Of a stretch of DNA of 36,065 bases, positions 7,491 through 15,307 are shown one piece after another. Source of the DNA: an uncultured Lachnospiraceae bacterium (GTDB lineage: Bacteria > Bacillota > Clostridia > Lachnospirales > Lachnospiraceae); contig CADBZI010000046.1 in assembly GCA_902799015.1 (NCBI GenBank), forward strand, positions 1 through 36,065, read 5' to 3'. The position numbers and the translations under genes were made by a program. The stretch's first letter is position 1. Each line of letters begins with the position of its first letter. The notes under the pieces were generated by a model. That model searched no databases. It saw only the letters and a program-made list of their open reading frames with translations, and had not been told where the DNA came from.

Positions 7491-8012
7491 TCAAGTCTCC
7501 TGCGGATGAAAGATCCTGCTGCCTGCTTTCTCCAGCGCAAACTGGAAGATCATGCCGATCACGCCGCACGAAAGCACCTCTCCGAGTCCAACCGTTGCCA
7601 TCTGGATCGGAATCGGAATGTTGATCCCGTATCCATAGTAAAGAATCAGCGGAATGATAACCGTATTGGCCACGATGGGCGGGATCGGAAGCCAATATTT
7701 ACTTGCGTTGCTCCGCTGATGCCTGCGAATCCAGTTTCCGATGGCCCAGGTTCCCAGCGCGCCGATCAGGGTAGCAAGGCTTCCGAAGATCACATCCACC
7801 GGAATCGCGCCGCCCAGCAGATTGCCCAGCAGACAGCCGATAAACAGGCCCGGGATCGCTGCAGGTGTAAAGTACGGAAGAATCGTAAGTCCCTCCGCAA
7901 TTCTGACCTGAACATCACGGAAGCTGATCGGCGCGAATATCTGGCACAGAACCACATAGATCGCGGCGATCACCGCCCCTTGCGTCAAATAACGTATTCT
8001 TTTGTCACTCAC
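7491..8012 (-). CDS. queT: QueT family queuosine-precursor transporter (ECF S component)
   Basis: This is a small hydrophobic protein (173 aa) with about five membrane spans. It matches the QueT/COG4708 family: TQGAVIAAIYVVLCQ, FAPISFRDVQVRIAEGLTILPYFTPAAIPGL and IGCLLGNLLGG. The family supplies the substrate-binding subunit for ECF uptake of preQ1 or preQ0, precursors of queuosine in tRNA. A GTG at 8012 is chosen because GGAGG lies 9 nt upstream; an in-frame GTG at 8018 leaves only 3 nt. A preQ1-I-like riboswitch directly upstream supports the assignment. The general ECF module is not adjacent. Confidence 0.9.
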   Translation of the reverse strand: MSDKRIRYLTQGAVIAAIYVVLCQIFAPISFRDVQVRIAEGLTILPYFTPAAIPGLFIGCLLGNLLGGAIPVDVIFGSLATLIGALGTWAIGNWIRRHQRSNASKYWLPIPPIVANTVIIPLILYYGYGINIPIPIQMATVGLGEVLSCGVIGMIFQFALEKAGSRIFHPQET

Positions 8013-8031
8013 TTTCACTTTCCTCCATTTT

Positions 8032-8071
8032 CCGTAGTTTTGTTTAAGGTGAGGATGGTCACGAACTCACC
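8032..8071 (-). promoter_or_regulatory. preQ1 class I riboswitch upstream of queT
   Basis: On the minus strand, stem P1 is GGTGAG (8066-8071) with CTCACC (8048-8053). The loop starts TTCGTGACC. After P1 comes an A-rich linker, TTAAACAAAACTACGG. The loop CGTG can pair with the tail TACG, giving the H-type pseudoknot expected of preQ1-I aptamers. The SD (GGAGG) follows within a few bases, so control of translation initiation is likely. The call is based on matching helices and loop landmarks, not on a covariance model. Confidence 0.72.
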
Positions 8072-8092
8072 GTATCTGCCGCTCAGCGGCCC

Positions 8093-8115
8093 GCATAGAA
8101 TATCATTTTCTATGC
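8093..8115. promoter_or_regulatory. Palindrome overlapping the queT promoter (possible operator)
   Basis: GCATAGAA (8093-8100) and TTCTATGC (8108-8115) form a perfect 8-bp inverted repeat with a 7-bp spacer. It covers the queT -10 and part of the promoter spacer. Its size and position fit a dimeric repressor site; the regulator is unknown. Confidence 0.45.
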
Positions 8116-8125
8116 GAAACCGCAA
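8097..8125 (-). promoter_or_regulatory. Promoter of queT
   Basis: On the minus strand, -35 TTGCGG (8120-8125), 17 bp, -10 TATTCT (8097-8102). Transcription would begin near 8090, just before a small GCCGC-TGA-GCGGC hairpin and the riboswitch. Confidence 0.6.
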
Positions 8126-8181
8126 GACGATAAGCTTCATTTTACACCGTACAATCTGGGGCTTGTAACGATTACTTTCAG

Positions 8182-8211
8182 TTGCTTCTCTGCCTGTTTT
8201 TTGGATATAAT
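8182..8211 (+). promoter_or_regulatory. Promoter of cbiMQO
   Basis: -35-like TTGCTT (8182-8187), an 18-bp spacer and a perfect -10 TATAAT (8206-8211). It lies 64 nt before the cbiM ATG and diverges from the queT promoter. Confidence 0.65.
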
Positions 8212-8274
8212 GGTGTCGCGTAACGGACAAAGTCCTGAATTGGGCAAAAAGGCTTCCAGGAGGAGGTATGTACT

Positions 8275-9294
8275 ATGCATATGGCTGATGCTTTGATCAT
8301 CCCTGCAACCGCGGGGGTAATGTATGCTGCATCCGGTGCTGCCGCGGCTTATTCGATTCATAAGGTCCGGCAGGAGCATGCGCCGGAAAAGATCCCGGTA
8401 ATGGGTGTCATGGGTGCCTTTGTATTCGCAACGCAGATGATTAATTTCACGATTCCGGGAACCGGATCGAGCGGTCACCTGTGCGGCGGACTTCTGCTGT
8501 CAGCGATTCTGGGCCCCTACGCCGGTTTTCTTACGATGATCGGAGTGCTTCTGGTACAGTGCCTTTTTTTTGCAGATGGCGGGCTGTTGGCGCTTGGTTG
8601 TAATATCTGGAATATGGCCTTCTACGGCTGCTTTGTCGGAGCACTGCTGATATGGAAGAATATCATGCAGAACGGAGCTTCCAAAAAGAAGATCACCATC
8701 GCTTCCATTCTGGGCTGTGTGATCACCCTCCAGATGGGTGCCTTCTCTGTCTGTATGGAAACCTATCTGTCCGGTGTATCCTCCCTGCCGTTTGGCGCGT
8801 TTCTTGCTGCCATGCTGCCGATCCATCTTGCGATCGGTCTGGTTGAGGGACTCATCACCGCTGCTGTCCTGTGCTTTATCTACGAATCCCGTCCGGAGCT
8901 TTTGTGGGGGATCGGATGGAACAGTGCTCCGAAAGCACGCTTTTCTCTCGGAAAAACACTTGGAATCCTGGCAGCCGCTGCTGCTGCAATCGGCGGGATT
9001 CTGTCGCTGTTCGCGTCCGCGCTTCCGGACGGTCTGGAGTGGGCACTGGAAAGAGTTGCCGGAACTGCAGAGCTTCCCGCTGCCGGTGCTGCCTTTGATG
9101 CAGCCCAGTCCATTCAGAATAAGACTTCTTTCCTTCCTGATTATGCGCTGCCCGGCTCCGAGAGTGCGGCAGGCACTACTGTTTCCGGACTGGTCGGTGC
9201 TCTGATCACCGCTGCTGTCTGCGTCGCAGTTGCGCTGGCATTTCACTTTTTCCGGAATAAAAAGGCAGGTTCCGGAAGGAAAGCCATTGGATGA
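8275..9294 (+). CDS. cbiM: Cobalt/nickel ECF transporter S component CbiM (fused CbiN/NikN-like tail)
   Basis: This membrane component binds Co2+ or Ni2+. The start at 8275 (AGGAGGAGG upstream) gives MHMADALI. Its His2 is the metal-chelating N-terminal residue of CbiM/NikM proteins, so this start matters functionally. Typical core segments are IPGTGSSGHLCGGLL, LGPYAGFLTMIGVLLVQ and GLLALGCNIWNM. At 339 aa it is longer than plain CbiM. After about residue 230 come a further span, a loop (PDGLEWALERVAG...FLPDYALPG) and a last span, resembling a fused CbiN/NikN accessory subunit. The stop overlaps the cbiQ start (ATGA). Confidence 0.9.
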   Translation: MHMADALIIPATAGVMYAASGAAAAYSIHKVRQEHAPEKIPVMGVMGAFVFATQMINFTIPGTGSSGHLCGGLLLSAILGPYAGFLTMIGVLLVQCLFFADGGLLALGCNIWNMAFYGCFVGALLIWKNIMQNGASKKKITIASILGCVITLQMGAFSVCMETYLSGVSSLPFGAFLAAMLPIHLAIGLVEGLITAAVLCFIYESRPELLWGIGWNSAPKARFSLGKTLGILAAAAAAIGGILSLFASALPDGLEWALERVAGTAELPAAGAAFDAAQSIQNKTSFLPDYALPGSESAAGTTVSGLVGALITAAVCVAVALAFHFFRNKKAGSGRKAIG

Positions 9295-10091
9295 GCAGGA
9301 TCGCGAATGCTGAGCGCAGCCTGAAAAAGCTGGACGAACTGGCCAGGCAGGATACCTGGCTGAATCGGGTCCATCCCCTCGTGAAGCTCCTTGTGACGAT
9401 CCTGTATCTGGTCCTGGTGGTTTCATTTCAGCCTCGTCAGCTGACCGGGGTTCTGGGGATGGCGCTCTATCCGTTCCTGCTTTTTGAGATCAGCGGACTC
9501 TCCTTCAAGGATGCCCTGTACCGGCTTCGTGTCGTGCTTCCTGTTGTCTGTATGGTCGGAATCCTGAATCCTTTCTTTGACCGGGAGCCGGCACTTTCGC
9601 TGTTCGGCATCACGATAACCGGCGGCGTTCTGACCATGCTCAGCCTGATGGTGAAAGGCATTCTCACGGTCCTGGCTTCCTATCTGCTGATTGCCTCCAC
9701 AACCGTGGAATCTGTCTGCAGCGCGCTCAGCATGCTGCACATTCCCGGTATCCTGGTAACAGAATTTCTGCTCATCTGCCGCTATGTCTCCGTCCTTCTG
9801 AACGAAGCGGACCGGATGACGCAGGCTTACGCACTTCGTGCGCCGGGGCAGAAAGGCGTTGCCCCAAAAGCCTGGGGTTCCATGATCGGACGGCTCCTTC
9901 TGCGGAGCATGGACCGCTCCGCAGAATTGTACCAGAGCATGTGCCTGCGCGGCTTTCGCCAGGAGCAGCCATTGTTCCGGCAAAAGAGCTTCTGTGCTTC
10001 AGACTTTTTCTATCTTGCCGTCTGGACCTTTATCCTGATCTGCCTGCGGATCTTTCCGGTGCTGGAAATTCTGGGAGGGTTGTTTCTATGA
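9291..10091 (+). CDS. cbiQ: ECF transporter transmembrane T component CbiQ
   Basis: This is the energy-coupling membrane subunit (266 aa, about five spans). It has the family pattern WLNRVHPLVKLL near the N-terminus and, towards the C-terminus, two ATPase-contact segments, the second near RSAELYQSMCLRGF. It overlaps cbiM and cbiO by ATGA junctions on both sides, so translation of the three is probably coupled. Metal specificity comes from CbiM and cannot be fixed between Co and Ni here. Confidence 0.92.
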   Translation: MSRIANAERSLKKLDELARQDTWLNRVHPLVKLLVTILYLVLVVSFQPRQLTGVLGMALYPFLLFEISGLSFKDALYRLRVVLPVVCMVGILNPFFDREPALSLFGITITGGVLTMLSLMVKGILTVLASYLLIASTTVESVCSALSMLHIPGILVTEFLLICRYVSVLLNEADRMTQAYALRAPGQKGVAPKAWGSMIGRLLLRSMDRSAELYQSMCLRGFRQEQPLFRQKSFCASDFFYLAVWTFILICLRIFPVLEILGGLFL

Positions 10092-10864
10092 GCCACATTC
10101 ATATCGATATCCATGAACTCTCCTTTTCTTATGAGAAAGATACGCCTATTTTCGACAAGCTTTCCGTTTCCTTTCACGAGCATGACGCGGTCGGACTCAT
10201 CGGAGCGAATGGTGCAGGAAAGTCTACGTTTCTGAAGCTTCTGGTGGGGCTCGAGACAGCACAGTCCGGGAGCATCCGCATCGAAGAAATTCCCGTGGAA
10301 AAGAAAACCCTTCCGAAGATCCGGGAAAAGATCGGCTATGTCTTTCAGGATTCGGATACCCAGCTCTTCATGACAACCGTTCGGGATGATGTTGCCTTCG
10401 CGCCGCGCAACTACTCGCTTCCGGAAGAGGAAGTGAACAGCCGCGTGGAGCGCGCCCTTTCGCTTGTGCATATTCCGCACCTGGCAGACAAGGCGATCCA
10501 TAAGCTTTCAGGGGGCGAGAAAAAGCTTGTCTCCCTGGCAACGATTCTATCCATGACGCCGGATATTCTGCTGATGGATGAGCCCTCCATCGCGCTGGAT
10601 CCCCGAAATCGGAAGAACCTGATCCATATCCTGAACGAATTCGATCATCTGAAAGTAATCGCCTCCCATGATCTGGATTTTATCTGGGATACCTGCAATC
10701 GGATCCTGCTCCTGGATCACGGAGCCATTGTCGCGGACGGCCCCGCAGAAGAGATCCTCCAGGATGAAGCACTCCTGACCGCACATGGATTGGAGCTGCC
10801 GCTCTCCCTGACCGGGCGCACGCACGTGGCGTGTGAAGAATCCGTGAAGTTTGCCCGGGCATGA
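10088..10864 (+). CDS. cbiO: ECF transporter ATP-binding component CbiO
   Basis: This ABC ATPase (258 aa) powers the CbiMQ importer. It has the Walker A GANGAGKST, the Q-loop YVFQDSDTQLF, the signature LSGGEKKLV, the Walker B ILLMDEPS and a switch His in IASHD. The start at 10088 overlaps the cbiQ stop; an open frame further upstream is only the cbiQ reading in another frame. No terminator was seen in the 73 nt before the next gene. Confidence 0.94.
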   Translation: MSHIHIDIHELSFSYEKDTPIFDKLSVSFHEHDAVGLIGANGAGKSTFLKLLVGLETAQSGSIRIEEIPVEKKTLPKIREKIGYVFQDSDTQLFMTTVRDDVAFAPRNYSLPEEEVNSRVERALSLVHIPHLADKAIHKLSGGEKKLVSLATILSMTPDILLMDEPSIALDPRNRKNLIHILNEFDHLKVIASHDLDFIWDTCNRILLLDHGAIVADGPAEEILQDEALLTAHGLELPLSLTGRTHVACEESVKFARA

Positions 10865-10937
10865 TTGTCTTCCCTTTCCCGTGGTGCTAAACTTACAGAC
10901 AGATCAATCAAACAATGTCAGATAGATGGGGTAGAAA

Positions 10938-11450
10938 GTGAACGATTCAGGATATCAGAACAATCCTTCCTCCGGACGGGGGGAACCGGATGATTACAGA
11001 CGCTTCAAGGCATCGGTCGCGAAGCGGAATATGGCAACTGCCTCGATGGTCTGCGGGATCATCGCGGTGATTTCTTTTCAGCTGTTCTTTATCAGCCTTC
11101 CGCTGGCAGGAGCGGCCATCATTCTTGCGCTCTTATCCCGTCAGAAGAATCGCGTAGAAGGACGCGCACGGGTTGCCCTGATTGCCGGGGCGGCTGCCAT
11201 GGTCTTCACCTGCCTGTATACATGGTACGCCATCAAGACCGTGTACAGTGATCCCAGGCTGCGTGCGCAGGTAGAGCAGCTGTACAACTACTATACGGGA
11301 CAGCTCTCCGGACAGGCAGAGTCGGAAAGCAATGCCCAGTCAGAAGATCCGCAGCAGATTCTCAATGACATACTCTCCGGAAAGTACCGTGAGGGCAAGT
11401 CTGGCAGCGATGCTCCGGCGATTCCGGGAAATGGAGGCGCGTTGATATGA
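10938..11450 (+). CDS. Small membrane protein (DUF4190-like)
   Basis: The 170-aa product has a hydrophilic N-terminus. Two hydrophobic segments follow, at about 34-66 (CGIIAVISFQLFFISLPLAG) and 80-103 (VALIAGAAAMVFTCLYTWYA), joined by a short basic loop (SRQKNRVEGRAR). The C-terminal tail is Ser/Gln/Glu-rich. The layout resembles DUF4190-type proteins; no function is known. The start is a GTG with a weak SD. Its TGA overlaps the next start (ATGA), so the two are coupled. Confidence 0.75.
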   Translation: MNDSGYQNNPSSGRGEPDDYRRFKASVAKRNMATASMVCGIIAVISFQLFFISLPLAGAAIILALLSRQKNRVEGRARVALIAGAAAMVFTCLYTWYAIKTVYSDPRLRAQVEQLYNYYTGQLSGQAESESNAQSEDPQQILNDILSGKYREGKSGSDAPAIPGNGGALI

Positions 11451-12208
11451 CACGTTCCCTTTCCCAGATCAAGGAAGATTCCAGGCAGGTACTGGCCGGC
11501 AATTATATGCTCTTCTTTGTCGTGCTGGTGCTCACCGGTCTGATGACCGGCGCTGCGAATCATCTGCTCTCCTATTTGCCCCTGCCCTACGGCAGGGTTG
11601 GATTTGTCTTCCTGATGGTGCTGAACCTGATTCTGGACTACCTCGTCATGATTCTGGCGAAAATGTTTCAGGCCGGACAGTATTTTCTCTCTCTGAACAT
11701 TGCCCGCTACAATCGTGTATCGGTGTCTGACCTGTTTCTGGCATTCCGGTATGACACAGCGAAAGCCTGGAAGATCTCTGCCATTCTTGCACTGATCGAG
11801 ACACTGTGCACCGTGCCGATGACCATATCCTTTTCCAATCTTCTGTATGTCGGCGCCTTCCGTATCGGCAAGGGAGCGGATGTGCCGGTTTTCTCCATCC
11901 TTCTGGTCGCCGGACTCGGCATTCTGGGCATGATTCTTCTGGAAGTCGGTCTTGCATACCCGTTCAGCCAGGCGCTCTTCCTCTACATCGATCATCAGGA
12001 ATACAGCGCAGCCGAATGCCTGGCAAACAGCCGCAGTCTCATGCGCGGGAAGATCGGCAATTACTTTTTGCTTCATCTTACCCTGACCGGCTACTTCGTG
12101 CTGTGCATCCTCAGCATGGGAATCGGCCTGATCTGGGTTCTTCCGTATCTGAATGTGATCCGGGCGAATTACTACATGAACCTGACCGGAGCTTACAAAC
12201 CATATTAA
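11447..12208 (+). CDS. DUF975 family integral membrane protein
   Basis: The 253-aa product has about six hydrophobic segments. It opens with a DUF975-like stretch (SLSQIKEDSRQVLAGNYMLFF) and has a late SRSLMRGKIGNYFLLHLT segment followed by GIGLIWVLPYLNVIRANYY, both typical of that family. Function is unknown. It is translationally coupled to the preceding small membrane protein and followed by a strong terminator. Confidence 0.85.
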   Translation: MTRSLSQIKEDSRQVLAGNYMLFFVVLVLTGLMTGAANHLLSYLPLPYGRVGFVFLMVLNLILDYLVMILAKMFQAGQYFLSLNIARYNRVSVSDLFLAFRYDTAKAWKISAILALIETLCTVPMTISFSNLLYVGAFRIGKGADVPVFSILLVAGLGILGMILLEVGLAYPFSQALFLYIDHQEYSAAECLANSRSLMRGKIGNYFLLHLTLTGYFVLCILSMGIGLIWVLPYLNVIRANYYMNLTGAYKPY

Positions 12209-12233
12209 TCTTCAAACTCCGAAAGAATTGTCA

Positions 12234-12266
12234 AACTCCGCAAGCATCGCTTGCGGAGTTTTCTTT
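12234..12266 (+). terminator. Rho-independent terminator after the DUF975 gene
   Basis: A perfect 12-bp stem, AACTCCGCAAGC (12234-12245) with GCTTGCGGAGTT (12249-12260), has a 3-nt loop and is followed by TTCTTTT. A partial copy of the left arm (AACTCCG) lies about 20 bp upstream. The minus-strand side has a poorer U-tract. Confidence 0.92.
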
Positions 12267-12304
12267 TACAGTCTGTTTCTGTGTTATCCCGGTCTGTTAT
12301 CCAT

Positions 12305-12907
12305 TCAGCCCAGTGCTCCTTTGATTGCTTCCAGGAACTGAGGATATTCTTCGTAAGCCGGGATGTCCGGATTGTCGGCGATAATCTTCGGCGTGCTCCG
12401 GAACAAAAAGCCTGCGCGGCTGGCCCTTATCATCGCCAGATCGTTGTAGGAATCTCCTGCCGCGATCGTGTCAAATCCGATGGATTGCAGGGCTTTTACT
12501 GTGCTCAGCTTTGAATTCTCGATCCGCATCCTGAACCCGTCGATCATGCCGTCCTCCCCTACCTCGAGGGTGTTGCAGAACAGTGTCGGCCGTCCCAGCT
12601 TTTTCATAAGAGGGGACGCAAACTGCGTGAATGTGTCTGAGATCAGGATCACCTGCGTCATCTCCCGAAGCTCATCGAGAAATTCCTTCGCGCCGGGCAG
12701 CGGATCGATCGTGGCGATCACATCCTGAATCTCCTTCAGTCCCAGGCCATGCTCTCTCAGAATCCCAAGCCTCCAATTCATCAGCTTGTTGTAATCCGGC
12801 TCATCCCTTGTTGTTCTCTTCAGCTCGTCGATTCCGCTCGCCTTTGAAAACGCGATCCAGATCTCCGGAACCAGTACCCCTTCCACATCCAGACAAACGA
12901 TATTCAT
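12305..12907 (-). CDS. thrH: ThrH-like phosphoserine phosphatase / homoserine phosphotransferase
   Basis: This HAD-superfamily enzyme (200 aa) starts NIVCLDVEGVLVPEIWIAF. It carries the DxE variant of motif I seen in ThrH of Pseudomonas rather than the usual DxD. Motif II is in VILISDTFTQF, a conserved Lys is in the SKLSTVKAL region, and motif III is GDSYNDLAMI. ThrH can dephosphorylate phosphoserine and pass phosphate to homoserine; which role applies here is not known. It starts at an ATG with AGGAG upstream and lies 22 nt after the SPFH gene, so cotranscription is likely. Confidence 0.88.
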   Translation of the reverse strand: MNIVCLDVEGVLVPEIWIAFSKASGIDELKRTTRDEPDYNKLMNWRLGILREHGLGLKEIQDVIATIDPLPGAKEFLDELREMTQVILISDTFTQFASPLMKKLGRPTLFCNTLEVGEDGMIDGFRMRIENSKLSTVKALQSIGFDTIAAGDSYNDLAMIRASRAGFLFRSTPKIIADNPDIPAYEEYPQFLEAIKGALG

Positions 12908-12929
12908 GTACTTCTCCTGTTTCCGGAAC

Positions 12930-14051
12930 TCACTCCGGCTTCTTGGTTCCGCAGTTCATGCAGAACTTTCCAGCGTTCAGGGTGCCGCACTCCGGGCAGA
13001 ACCACTCACCCGGCTGCTTTTGGCGCGCACCGCCGGCTGCGGGTGCTTCCGGGGCTGCCTGCGCCTGCTGCTGCATCTGAGCCGCATTGGTCGCGCTTGC
13101 GCCTTGCATGAATCCGCCGGCCGCGTTCATACCCATGCCCATGCCCATGAAGGCCGCGCCTGCGCCTGCCGGGTTCGAGCCCGCATTCTGAAGGCCCTGT
13201 GCGACCGCGCTCTGAACGAAGCCCTCGCGGATCGTCGGATCCTGCATCATCGCGCCCTGGTTGCGCATATTGATCAGCTTCTGAGATTCTTCGTCATAGG
13301 AGATGGAGCCGATTCCGACTGAGACGACCTCAAGGCCGCGCAGTTCTTTCCAGCTGTCATCCAGCACATCCGCCATATACTTCGACAGCGTCGCGCTCTT
13401 GGAGGCAACAAAGCTGATCCTTTCCCCATCCGCGCTCATCTGGTTGATGGCAGCCTGCAGTGCTTCGAGGAATTCGTTCAGATACTGCTCGTTGATATCC
13501 GGAACATCAACCTGCGTCGCGTTGCGCGGGCATCCGTTCGCATAGAACAGCAGCGGATTCGTCACCTGAATGGAGTAGGTTCCGAACGCCCTGAGGAACA
13601 GCTCAGCATTGTAGAAGCTGTCAAAATAGTTGATCGCGTTGCGGGTTCCGAACTTGATCCCCTTGATCTCCTGGGTGTTGATATAATAAACCTTCTGAGA
13701 CTGCGGAGAAGTTCCGTTGTACTTGAATCTCTCCCATACATCCTTCAGGCTCGCCTTGAACTGTCCCTGGAACAGAGACGGCGCGGAGGAATTGTCAATG
13801 ATGAAATAACCCGGCTCCGCCGTATAGTCAATGATCTTTCCGCCGTCGGTCAGAATCATGAACTGATTGTCATATACATGGACGCAGGATCCGTTTGAGA
13901 TGATATCGCTCGATGCGAATCCGCTCTTGTTCTTCAGTTTTCCCTGCGTCATAAGGGTCTGTGCACCCATGTTGACCGGCTCCACGACCTCCAGAAACTG
14001 ATCGCTGAGCGCACCTGTTACCGAACCGACTGCTGCTCTGATAATACCCAT
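12930..14051 (-). CDS. SPFH-domain protein with C-terminal zinc ribbon (YdjI-like)
   Basis: The 373-aa product has an SPFH/virion-core-like body over roughly residues 25-260 (FMILTDGGKIIDYTAEPGYF; FGTRNAINYFDSFYNAELFLRAFGTYS). A Met/Gly/Ala/Gln-rich low-complexity stretch follows (about 295-340), then a zinc ribbon with C352, C355, C364 and C367. This layout matches the B. subtilis YdjI group, thought to act at the membrane; the exact role is unclear. There is no signal peptide or membrane span. The start has GGAGG 6 nt upstream. Confidence 0.87.
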   Translation of the reverse strand: MGIIRAAVGSVTGALSDQFLEVVEPVNMGAQTLMTQGKLKNKSGFASSDIISNGSCVHVYDNQFMILTDGGKIIDYTAEPGYFIIDNSSAPSLFQGQFKASLKDVWERFKYNGTSPQSQKVYYINTQEIKGIKFGTRNAINYFDSFYNAELFLRAFGTYSIQVTNPLLFYANGCPRNATQVDVPDINEQYLNEFLEALQAAINQMSADGERISFVASKSATLSKYMADVLDDSWKELRGLEVVSVGIGSISYDEESQKLINMRNQGAMMQDPTIREGFVQSAVAQGLQNAGSNPAGAGAAFMGMGMGMNAAGGFMQGASATNAAQMQQQAQAAPEAPAAGGARQKQPGEWFCPECGTLNAGKFCMNCGTKKPE

Positions 14052-14174
14052 AATTTACCTCCATTCATTTTGTTAAGTGCTCTGTGCCTTTCTGACCATC
14101 TACGCTTAACATGACTGCATGGCTGAAAAGCCGCCGGATGCAGCCGTTTTGCCTGACGCAACGATTCTCTATTT

Positions 14175-15276
14175 TCAATCAGCAGACATCGCCTTGCGGT
14201 CCGGCCTGCCGAGGGAATCCCACTTGAGGTACGCATCGATAAACGGATCCAGGTCGCCGTCCATGACCGCCTGTACATTTCCGGTCTCCTGGCCGGTCCG
14301 AAGATCCTTCACCATCGTGTAGGGCTGGAATACATAAGAGCGGATCTGACTGCCCCAGCCGATCTCCTTCACTTCGCCGCGGATGCCTGCCGCCTTCTCC
14401 CGGTTCTCTTCCATCTTGAGCATCAGCAGCCTCGCCTTGAGCATCTGCATTGCCTTATCCTTGTTCTGGAACTGCGAGCGCTCATTCTGGCAGGTTACCA
14501 CGATTCCCGTGGGGAAATGGGTAATGCGGATGGCCGCTGGATCGATAGGTATCGATCCGGATGTCCTCATCCTTTACCTCGATGTCAACATCTTCCTCAA
14601 TGTCAGGCATGACATCGCAGGAGACAAAGGAGGTCTGACGCTTGCCGGCTGCATTGAAGGGAGAGATCCGCACCAGACGGTGAATTCCCATCTCACTCTT
14701 CAGAAGACCGTAGGCATTCTCCCCGTTTACCTGGAAGGTAATCGACTTTATGCCGGCCTCATCCCCGTCCAGCGAATCCAGGATCTCCATCGAGAGTCCC
14801 TTCTTATCGATCCATCTGGAATACATGCGATAGAGCATGCCGCACCAGTCACAGGCTTCCGTCCCGCCCGCGCCGGAGTGCAGCGTCACAATCGCGTCGT
14901 TGGCGTCATAAGGCCCGGACAGAAGCGTACGGATCCGCATGGACTCGAAGTCCTCCCTGAATGCGTCCATATCGCTCCGGATATCGGGAAGGACTGACTC
15001 ATCCTCGTCTTCATTCGCCATGTCGATCATCATGAGGGTCTCTTCATAGAGGTTCTCAAGCTTGCTGTAGGCTTCGATTCCGTTGCGAAGAGAACCCAGT
15101 TCCTTCTGCAGCTTCTGCGCGTTCTCGGGATTCTCCCAGAAGCCCGGCTCCGCCATCGTGCGTTCCAGTTCTTCGATCCGCTTCTCCTTATTGTCCAGAT
15201 CCAGGGAGGAGCGCATCTGCTGCATGGGCTCCTCATAGGTCTTCATCTGGGCTTTCAGTTCATCTAATTCAAGCAT
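14175..15276 (-). pseudogene. prfB: Peptide chain release factor 2, internal deletion and frameshift (GGQ lost)
   Basis: RF2 frees the peptide at UGA and UAA. The reading from 15276 matches RF2 through GAGGTEACDWCGMLYRMY, the codon-recognition SPF (LVRISPFNAAGKRQTSF) and [10 protein letters not shown]. It then runs out of frame for 16 residues and stops at 14482. RF2 resumes in another frame at [13 protein letters not shown] and continues to the normal end at 14175. The block expected between RSSG and AIRIT in the family, including the catalytic GGQ and about 11 codons, is absent from the DNA; by family spacing about 35 nt are lost. The usual RF2 programmed-frameshift site is also absent: RSSLDLD reads straight through. 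It lies 31 nt after secA, as in other Firmicutes. It is either a true mutation or an assembly error. Confidence 0.85.
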
Positions 15277-15307
15277 AGTGTTCTATCTTTCCTGCCTGTA
15301 GTCTGTC

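Noticed and set aside
8212-8274. NiCo or cobalamin riboswitch before cbiM
   Set aside because: The leader is too short for a cobalamin aptamer and lacks the repeated conserved blocks of NiCo RNAs.
15190-15276. Classical RF2 programmed frameshift
   Set aside because: The expected UGA slip site near codon 25 is absent: the reading passes through RSSLDLD in frame.
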